Shown here in pieces: positions 37,547 through 43,946 of a stretch of DNA of 43,946 bases (position 1 is its first letter; each line of letters opens with the position of its first letter). The notes under the pieces are model-generated. The model was not told the DNA's origin. It ran no database searches and saw nothing but the letters and a program-made list of their open reading frames with translations. The stretch comes from Methanosarcinales archaeon. Lineage in GTDB: Archaea; Halobacteriota; Methanosarcinia; Methanosarcinales; Methanosarcinaceae. The stretch covers positions 1 to 43,946 of the forward strand of contig JAIRKA010000047.1 of assembly GCA_031260345.1 (NCBI GenBank), given 5' to 3'. The position numbers were made by a program, and so were the translations under genes.

Positions 37547-38131
37547 ATGGCATTTAAATCTCTCGGGCCGGCACCCGCGGCATCCCCGACACCCGCATGG
37601 GTTGTTGTGAGTTATGATAAAACCGGACGCGCAAACGCAATGACTGCCGCTTGGGGTGGAATCGTCAACTCAAATCCGCCTTCCGTTGCCGTTGCGGTTC
37701 AGCCGATCAGATACTCTTATGAAAATATCATTGAGAGAAGAGCGTTTACCGTCTGCATTCCGTCAGAGAAATTCGCAAAAGAAACGGATTATTTCGGCCT
37801 TGCCTCCGGAAAAGATGAGGATAAGATCGCAAAAGCGGGACTGACAGCCGGGCGCGCCGAAAAAGTCAACGCGCCTTACATCAAAGAATTCCCGATGTAT
37901 TTGGAATGCAAATTAACCGACAGAATGAATCTCGGATCACACTTCGTTTTGATCGGACAAATCGTCGATGTCAAAGCCGATGAAGAAATTTTGGACCACA
38001 AAGACAGCATTGAAATCCAAAAATTAAAGCCAATCGTTTACTCCCCGACAGACAGAAGCTATTACGGCGTCGGCGATGAGATCGGCAAAGCTTTCTCAAT
38101 CGGAAAAGAAATCAAAGACGAGAAAGAATAA
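37547..38131 (+). CDS. Flavin reductase-like (flavoredoxin-type) FMN-binding protein
   Basis: VSYDKTGRANAMTAAWGGIVNSNPPSVAVAVQPIRYSYENI...LECKLTDRMNLGSHFVLIGQIVDV. Confidence 0.9.
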   Translation: MAFKSLGPAPAASPTPAWVVVSYDKTGRANAMTAAWGGIVNSNPPSVAVAVQPIRYSYENIIERRAFTVCIPSEKFAKETDYFGLASGKDEDKIAKAGLTAGRAEKVNAPYIKEFPMYLECKLTDRMNLGSHFVLIGQIVDVKADEEILDHKDSIEIQKLKPIVYSPTDRSYYGVGDEIGKAFSIGKEIKDEKE

Positions 38132-38178
38132 ACAAAAAAAATCATTAGAATTAACAATTTTAAACCAAGAGAGAGAAA

Positions 38179-39351
38179 ATGGACCCCGAATCAATTTATA
38201 AATCCGTCGTTGAAAAAGACAAAAAATACGTCATGCCGACATACGGCCGCAAGCCGCTGCTTTTTACGGGCGGCGAAGGCTGTAAGCTGATCGATGTTTT
38301 CGGCAAAAAATACATCGACTGCGTTTCCGGAATTGCCGTCAACGCAACCGGATATTCCAACCAAAAACTGATCAATGCGATTCAAGAGCAGGCAGAGCAG
38401 CTCATTCACATTTCGAATTATTATTACAACATTCCGCAGGCAAATGCCGCCGAAAAATTAGTTCAGATTACAGGGCTTTCCAAAGTCTTCTTCTGCAACT
38501 CCGGCGCGGAAGCCAATGACGGCGCCATGAAGCTTGCAAAACTTCACACCAAAAAGAACAGCTTCATCTCCACCAACAACGCATTTCACGGCAGAACAAT
38601 CGGCTCACTCGGCGCAACGGCCAATATAAAATACCGCGATCCGTTCGTGCCGCTCGTCAAACCGGCCACATTTGTTGAATACGGTGATGCGGCCGCAATT
38701 GAAAAGGCAGTGAATGACGATATCGCAGGCGTCATTTTGGAACCGCTTCAAGGCGAAGGCGGCGTTCACATTTCCAACGCTGAATATCTCAAAGAAGTGC
38801 GTGAAATCTGTACTAAAAAAGATTTGATTCTGATTTTCGATGAAGTTCAAACCGGATTCGGGCGTACCGGGAAATGGTTCTGCAAAGATCATTACGGCGT
38901 TCAGCCGGATATTCTGACAATGGCAAAATCAATCGGAGGCGGCCTCCCGATGGGCGCGTTTGCTGCCCGCGACGGCCTATCTTTTGAGAGAGGTGAACAC
39001 GGAACGACTTTCGGCGGCAGCCCGCTCGTTTGCGCGGCGTCTCTTGCCGTTATGGAAACCATCGAAGAACAGAAACTGCTCGAAAACGCGGCGAAGATGG
39101 GACAATACTTCATGGAAAAGCTTTCAAAAATGGAACGAGGCGATGTTATTAACGTTCGCGGTCTGGGACTCATGATCGGCGTTGAGCTGAATCATGAATG
39201 CGGATACTTTATGGATGCCGCCGCCGAAAAGGGCGTTCTCTTAAACGTTACGGCAGGAAATGTCATTCGCTTGCTGCCGCCGCTCACGATCCAAAAAGAA
39301 GAAATTGACCGCGTCGTTGAAGTGATTGATTCAATCGTAAGACCCGATTGA
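38179..39351 (+). CDS. argD: Acetylornithine aminotransferase
   Basis: FCNSGAEANDGAMKLAK, NAFHGRTIGSLGATA, ILIFDEVQTGFGRTGKWFCKDHYGVQPDILTMAKSIGGGLPMGAF. Confidence 0.93.
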   Translation: MDPESIYKSVVEKDKKYVMPTYGRKPLLFTGGEGCKLIDVFGKKYIDCVSGIAVNATGYSNQKLINAIQEQAEQLIHISNYYYNIPQANAAEKLVQITGLSKVFFCNSGAEANDGAMKLAKLHTKKNSFISTNNAFHGRTIGSLGATANIKYRDPFVPLVKPATFVEYGDAAAIEKAVNDDIAGVILEPLQGEGGVHISNAEYLKEVREICTKKDLILIFDEVQTGFGRTGKWFCKDHYGVQPDILTMAKSIGGGLPMGAFAARDGLSFERGEHGTTFGGSPLVCAASLAVMETIEEQKLLENAAKMGQYFMEKLSKMERGDVINVRGLGLMIGVELNHECGYFMDAAAEKGVLLNVTAGNVIRLLPPLTIQKEEIDRVVEVIDSIVRPD

Positions 39352-39443
39352 TTCAATATAATTGAATGCCGAATAAGTTCTGAATGAGTGCTAAAGTGTG
39401 TTCTGAAATGAATGCTGAAATGTAATGAAAACGGTGAATCTCT

Positions 39444-40568
39444 ATGACCAAAAAATCAAAAGAGGTCTATACTTCTTTGCTCAAAGATTCCGTTTCAAAC
39501 GTGCCTGAATACGTTCCCGGGAAAACGACATCTCAGATCGTTGCCGAATACGGACTTGATCCGAAGACGGTCATCAAGCTGAACGCGAACGAAAATCCTC
39601 TCGGCCCGTCAAAAAAAGTAACGGAAGCAATTCAAAGAGAAGCAAAAAACGCTTCGCTTTATCCGACAGCGGATGCTTCAAATTTGCGCCGCGCTTTGAC
39701 GGAATATACCGGCTTTCCGATTGAAAACATCGTTGCGGCCGGTCCCGGAATGGACAGCTTGATTGATGCCTTGAACAAACTATTTGTCGGCGACGGCGAT
39801 GAAGTCATCATTCCCGTTCCGACTTTTACATATTACGGCATTTCAGCGGTCGGTTTCGGCGGCATTCCTGTTTATGTTCCTTTGAATCCCGATTATTCAT
39901 TCAACGCGGACGCTGTTTTGAAAGCGGTGACGGATAAAACAAAAATCATTTGGCTTTGTTCGCCGAACAACCCGACAGGCAACCTTGTTGCAGCCGAAGA
40001 TGTCGTCAAACTCGCCGAAAAAACAAACGCGATTATCTTCATTGATGAAGCGTATGTCGAATTTTCGGAAGCGAGAAGCTTATCCTTCCTTTTGAAAGAG
40101 TATGAAAACATTGTCATCGGCAGAACGTTTTCAAAAGCGTTCGGCTTAGCAGGCATGCGCCTCGGCTACACAATCGCACCCGCTTGGATCACGTCCGGTT
40201 TGCTGCGTGTGCTGCCCCCGTTTGCGGTCAGTGTTTTAGCGGAAGCCGCAGCGATTGCCGCAATCAATGACAAAGAATATTTGAAGGCAAGCGTTGAAAT
40301 GGTTCAGGCTGAACGTCAAAAACTGATTGAATCGATTTCAAAAACATCTTATAAAGCATATCCGTCGGAAGGAAATTTCATTATTGTTGATGTTTCGCCG
40401 AAAAATTCAAAAGCTGCTGTTGATTCATTTTTAAGAAACGGTATAATCATTCGAAGCTGCGATTCATTTCAAAATATCGGAAAAAACACGGTCAGAATCA
40501 CTGTCGGAACATCGGAAATGAATCAAAAAATTGTTAAAGCGTTCGAATTTTTGAAAAATGAAAAATAA
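39444..40568 (+). CDS. hisC: Histidinol-phosphate aminotransferase
   Basis: IKLNANENPLGPSKKVTEAI, WLCSPNNPTGNLV, FIDEAYVEFS, RTFSKAFGLAGMRLGY. Confidence 0.94.
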   Translation: MTKKSKEVYTSLLKDSVSNVPEYVPGKTTSQIVAEYGLDPKTVIKLNANENPLGPSKKVTEAIQREAKNASLYPTADASNLRRALTEYTGFPIENIVAAGPGMDSLIDALNKLFVGDGDEVIIPVPTFTYYGISAVGFGGIPVYVPLNPDYSFNADAVLKAVTDKTKIIWLCSPNNPTGNLVAAEDVVKLAEKTNAIIFIDEAYVEFSEARSLSFLLKEYENIVIGRTFSKAFGLAGMRLGYTIAPAWITSGLLRVLPPFAVSVLAEAAAIAAINDKEYLKASVEMVQAERQKLIESISKTSYKAYPSEGNFIIVDVSPKNSKAAVDSFLRNGIIIRSCDSFQNIGKNTVRITVGTSEMNQKIVKAFEFLKNEK

Positions 40569-40643
40569 ATATAAATTTTTCTTATTTTTATCTTGTTTTT
40601 CTGTATTTTTCATGGTTTCTTATCGTATTTTCCTCTTTTCATT

Positions 40644-41024
40644 TTATCTTTCACCGGCTTTATTTTTAAAAATCATTTCATACAACTCTTCATCGGAAAC
40701 AAACCTTTTGCTTTTATCACTTCTGACTGCCTTGGTTTTAGGTATACGGTAAACCGCATTTTCTTCTGCGACGACAGACAGCGTCGAACAAAGCATGAAA
40801 ATCGCTTTTTCATGATCGTCTTTGCTTTTATGGATATGCAGAGGTGAAATGTATAAATCGTAATATTCCTCAAATTTATTTTGGTAACCCATTTTTTCAT
40901 AATTATTTTTTATTTTAACCAAGTCGGCATGAACCCGAATCAAATCCTGTTTTTGAATAGAATCTACCTCCAAACTGCAACCGTGACAGTCTTCACGGCA
41001 AAGCTTCAACTTTGCTGAAATCAA
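40644..41024 (-). CDS. Hypothetical protein; no ATG at the 5' end of the frame (start uncertain)
   Basis: 126-aa frame opening at a TTG; N-terminal CREDCHGC; coherent sequence composition but no recognised family. Confidence 0.45.
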   Translation of the reverse strand: MISAKLKLCREDCHGCSLEVDSIQKQDLIRVHADLVKIKNNYEKMGYQNKFEEYYDLYISPLHIHKSKDDHEKAIFMLCSTLSVVAEENAVYRIPKTKAVRSDKSKRFVSDEELYEMIFKNKAGER

Positions 41025-41405
41025 ACTCAGTGGAAAAGTTTGAATGGATCCCCCTGCTCAAAGACCATTCAGAATAAACAGAATAAAAATATTTCGAAAT
41101 ATTTTGAATCAGATTTATTTGATAAATATAAAAGAAAATGAAATGAATAGCATACGAAATGAGATAAATTATCAAAAAGATTTTATTATCAGTTTGAAAT
41201 AAACCAATAAAACAATAAACTCAAACAGGATTTAGAATTATTTATCATTGCATAACTAATGTTAATTAATAGACGAAATTTACAAAAAAAACTGATTGGT
41301 AGGGCAATCCTCAAAATATTATATATTTTTTAGAGCAAATACGGGTTTTTGAACAAATTTAATTTTTCTGATACATTCAAATAATTCCGCTTCCTATTCA
41401 ATCTC

Positions 41406-42242
41406 ATGAACGCGAATGTCGGCGGTATCGTTCCGCTTTCAACGGTTGATTGGCGCGGGAGATCTGCCGTCACTGTCTTTTTAAACGGCTGTCCCTTTCG
41501 CTGCGGCTACTGTCACAATTATGATTTGCTGACAAAAGTCAATCCGACAGATTTAGAACTTGTTAAAAAACGAATTCTGGAATCAAAGCCGTATGTCAGC
41601 GCTGTCGTATTTTTAGGCGGTGAGCCGCTGATGCAGGAAGATGCCGTTTTAGAAATCGCGGCGTTTGCAAAAGAAAACGGGCTTTTTGTCGGCATTCACA
41701 CAAACGGTTTTTATCCGGAAGCAGCTGCTTCGCTGATTGAAAAAGGGCTCGCCGATAAATTTTTCATTGACATAAAAGCGCCGCTTGAAAATGAAATATA
41801 TAACAAAACAGTTGGTATCCAAGACGAAAAACAAAAAATGAAAAGGGAATCCCTCGGAGCTGCGCTCCGAGTTGACCGTTCCTTCGGACCGGTCAAAAAT
41901 GAAAAAATAATCGAGCGGCTTCAAAAAACAATTCAAATCGTTGATGAAAGCTTATCCGAACTTGAAATCAAAACAACCGTTTTTCCGGAGTGTGTTGGCA
42001 CGAAAGAACAAATCGCCGAAATTTCAAAATGGATGAATGAAAACATCAAACAAAAAGAAAAGCTGACTTATGTTCTTCAGCAAGGAAAAGGCGTCAATTC
42101 AAATGACCCCGTTTTTCAAAAAATGACTTTTTTATCACCGGAAGAAATGGATCGTTTAGCTGAGATTGCTCTTGAAAACTTGGAAAAGACAATGGTGTTT
42201 ACACAAACGGATGAAAACGGGCGCGTTGAAAAGAGAAAATAA
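41406..42242 (+). CDS. NrdG-like radical SAM activase (anaerobic ribonucleotide reductase activating protein)
   Basis: CPFRCGYCHN (CxxxCxxC), FLGGEPLMQ, GIHTNGF, FIDIKAPL. Confidence 0.88.
   Translation: MNANVGGIVPLSTVDWRGRSAVTVFLNGCPFRCGYCHNYDLLTKVNPTDLELVKKRILESKPYVSAVVFLGGEPLMQEDAVLEIAAFAKENGLFVGIHTNGFYPEAAASLIEKGLADKFFIDIKAPLENEIYNKTVGIQDEKQKMKRESLGAALRVDRSFGPVKNEKIIERLQKTIQIVDESLSELEIKTTVFPECVGTKEQIAEISKWMNENIKQKEKLTYVLQQGKGVNSNDPVFQKMTFLSPEEMDRLAEIALENLEKTMVFTQTDENGRVEKRK
41853..41896. repeat. Twin hairpin embedded in frame in the NrdG-like CDS
   Basis: CTCGGAGC-TGC-GCTCCGAG | TTGACCGTTCCTTCGGACCGGTCAA, encoding LGAALRVDRSFGPV. Confidence 0.85.
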
Positions 42243-42303
42243 TTCATTTTCATTTTTGTTCTTTCCGATTCCTTTTCAACTTCTTTTTCACTTTTCTCCA
42301 TTC

Positions 42304-42690
42304 TTATTTTCTTTCTTCAATTCTCTGCTTCACGGCGGTATTGGGACTTGCCTTAATCGCATTGCCCGTACTGCCGATGATATGATACGATTCGTTTAGA
42401 GTCTCGGATAAAAACTCAATAAATCGGCAGACAATAAAAGTACCTTCATTTAAACAGTCTGTTTGTATAATCATACCGCAGTCGAAATTCGTCTCATAAA
42501 CATGAAATTGAATATTAAACAGGTCGGGATTTACAGAAGACCTCGACCTGTCAATCAATTTCCGATAGGCTGTTTTAAGAAATAAGGAACGGTCTTCAAT
42601 CTTTAATCCGTTTAAACACTCAAATTCATGAATTGTTCTTCGGATTTCATCAAAAAGTAAAAAATTTGAAGTGCAGCAGGGATCTTTCAT
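42304..42690 (-). CDS. Hypothetical protein, 128 aa
   Basis: ATG-started ORF MKDPCCTSNFLLFDEIRRTIHEFECLNG...; no recognised family. Confidence 0.5.
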   Translation of the reverse strand: MKDPCCTSNFLLFDEIRRTIHEFECLNGLKIEDRSLFLKTAYRKLIDRSRSSVNPDLFNIQFHVYETNFDCGMIIQTDCLNEGTFIVCRFIEFLSETLNESYHIIGSTGNAIKASPNTAVKQRIEERK

Positions 42691-42708
42691 AAGACTTTCG
42701 ACCCGATA

Positions 42709-43946
42709 TTATTTTTCCGCAGAAGAGGAAACTTCAAATTTCTTCTTCAATTTTTCATAAAAAGCGTTCTCAGCGCCCGTTGACGTCAAAAACAGCTTTT
42801 CAACGATTAACTCCGGCGTGCTTTTTGCAACATGATTTTTAATCGGGTTTCTGTTCACGATCAAATTCAAATGTTCATCGAGCCCGCCCGCTTCAATGCC
42901 GTCAACGCGGATCGGAATATCAGCGTTTTCCATTATGGATTCGGCCAAATGAGAAACAAAAAGCGAAAGCGTTTTGCCGTTTTCACAGAACGTTTCCAAA
43001 AGCCCGGCAATGATCTTTGCGGAAGCGCCGGGTTCGGTAATCGATTCAAGCTCGTCTGCGAAAACAGCGCGTTCCGTTCCGCTGCTTTCCGAGACGATTG
43101 AGAAATTGCGAAGCGTTGTTTCAAAAGCGCCTGCATCCAATGTCCCTTTAGATTTGCCGAAGTAATAAAACTCTTCAATCGGCGAAAATTCAAACGATTC
43201 GGCGGGAACGGGAAAACCCATGTGCGCCAAAATCAAACATTGGCCGACAAGTTCCAAAATCGTTGTTTTTCCGCCCGAATTTACGCCGCTCAATAAAACG
43301 GTGTTTTCAACATCATAGGAAACAGGCGTAATGAAGTCCAATCCGTGTTTGGAGGAAAGAAAAAGATTGCGGCCGTTAACGAGATTGAAGAAAACAGTGT
43401 TTGCGTCGGAACCGGCTGAATTCAATTTCGAATTCTGATTCAAATCCAAATTCAACTTTGATTGAGAGCCGGAAGGCGTTTTGGAAAAAGTCGGAAACGT
43501 CATTTGATAAGCATGCGCAAAGCTTGCCGCTGAATACCAGCAACCAAATTCAAGGCAATCGTTAATCAGAAGAGAGATGGCTTCCTTTTTGCCGGCCAAT
43601 TCTTTTGAAAGCTGTTTTTTCTGCTTTTGTTCAAGCTCGGCGGATTTCAAAGAGATTTCTTTCTTAAAGCGCGTCAAAGAATCTAAATTCAGCGCTATGG
43701 GGCACGCTATTTCATCACCGTAAATGTCGGACAAAATTATTTCTTCATCTTTCTTCAGCGAAAGCGTGACGGTAATTTCGGCAAGCATTTCCTTTAAAAG
43801 CTCGCGGTACGGCTTTGAAACGTTCGCCGTTACAATTTGCTTCAAATCGGCGCCCGACAAGATATGCATTAATTGATCACCGTCAAGCGTCAGCGTATTT
43901 CCTGTCAGAACGGCTTTGAGCTTTTCGGAAAGCTCGGCCGCTTTTT
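42709..43946 (-). CDS. MutS-family (MutS2/MutS5-like) ATPase, 5' truncated by the window edge
   Basis: Walker A LLSGVNSGGKTTILELVGQ; AVFADELESITEPGASAKIIAGLLE; LFVSHLAESI. The frame stays open upstream of the listed Met (KAAELSEKLKAVLTGNTLTLDGDQLMHIL), so 43869 is not the true start. Confidence 0.88.
   Translation of the reverse strand, partial: KAAELSEKLKAVLTGNTLTLDGDQLMHILSGADLKQIVTANVSKPYRELLKEMLAEITVTLSLKKDEEIILSDIYGDEIACPIALNLDSLTRFKKEISLKSAELEQKQKKQLSKELAGKKEAISLLINDCLEFGCWYSAASFAHAYQMTFPTFSKTPSGSQSKLNLDLNQNSKLNSAGSDANTVFFNLVNGRNLFLSSKHGLDFITPVSYDVENTVLLSGVNSGGKTTILELVGQCLILAHMGFPVPAESFEFSPIEEFYYFGKSKGTLDAGAFETTLRNFSIVSESSGTERAVFADELESITEPGASAKIIAGLLETFCENGKTLSLFVSHLAESIMENADIPIRVDGIEAGGLDEHLNLIVNRNPIKNHVAKSTPELIVEKLFLTSTGAENAFYEKLKKKFEVSSSAEK

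Noticed and set aside
42709-43869. Taking 43869 as the MutS-like gene start
   Set aside because: The frame is open to the window edge with protein-like sequence, so the true start is outside the window.

Overview
This 43.9 kb window is an ordinary, gene-dense chromosomal segment from a methanogenic euryarchaeon. Gene content suggests a Methanosarcinales-like or Methanimicrococcus-like lineage; that placement is inference. It opens with the methanogenesis-marker cluster mmp3(partial)-mmp6-mmp5-mmp15-mmp17-mmp7, linked to methyl-coenzyme M reductase activation. It continues with aIF5A, rpS3Ae, an aquaporin, a BspA-like LRR surface protein, purP, a miniature rubredoxin, and two COG1361 proteins with an MMPL/RND exporter. 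Further along are a small basic methanogen protein, a Cys-cluster protein, a queuosine-precursor-type transporter, cca, aglB, hisD, a cupin glucose-6-phosphate isomerase, aRF1 and a Sua5/YrdC protein. The last third holds PolD large subunit, a COG1099 hydrolase, LpdD-like plus UbiX proteins, two tRNA-Pro genes, one tRNA-Thr, a flavin reductase, argD, hisC, an NrdG-like radical SAM protein and a MutS-family ATPase truncated by the window edge. I saw no CRISPR array, transposase or prophage. The most interesting unexplained signal is two families of repeated structured DNA. Family 1 is a composite intergenic repeat: GGAGCGGCTCGCGCG, a variable segment, then TTCGCG..GCG..CGGATGTGATAAA..GAGCAGATGC, sometimes followed by stem-loop modules. 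Every copy lies on the + strand, within about 50-150 nt downstream of a + strand gene in five of six cases. Family 2 is a 25-27 bp palindrome (TTGACCG-x-YCC-loop-GGR-C-CGGTCAA) with six copies. One copy, as a twin hairpin, is embedded in frame inside the NrdG-like CDS, and three lie just upstream of gene starts.
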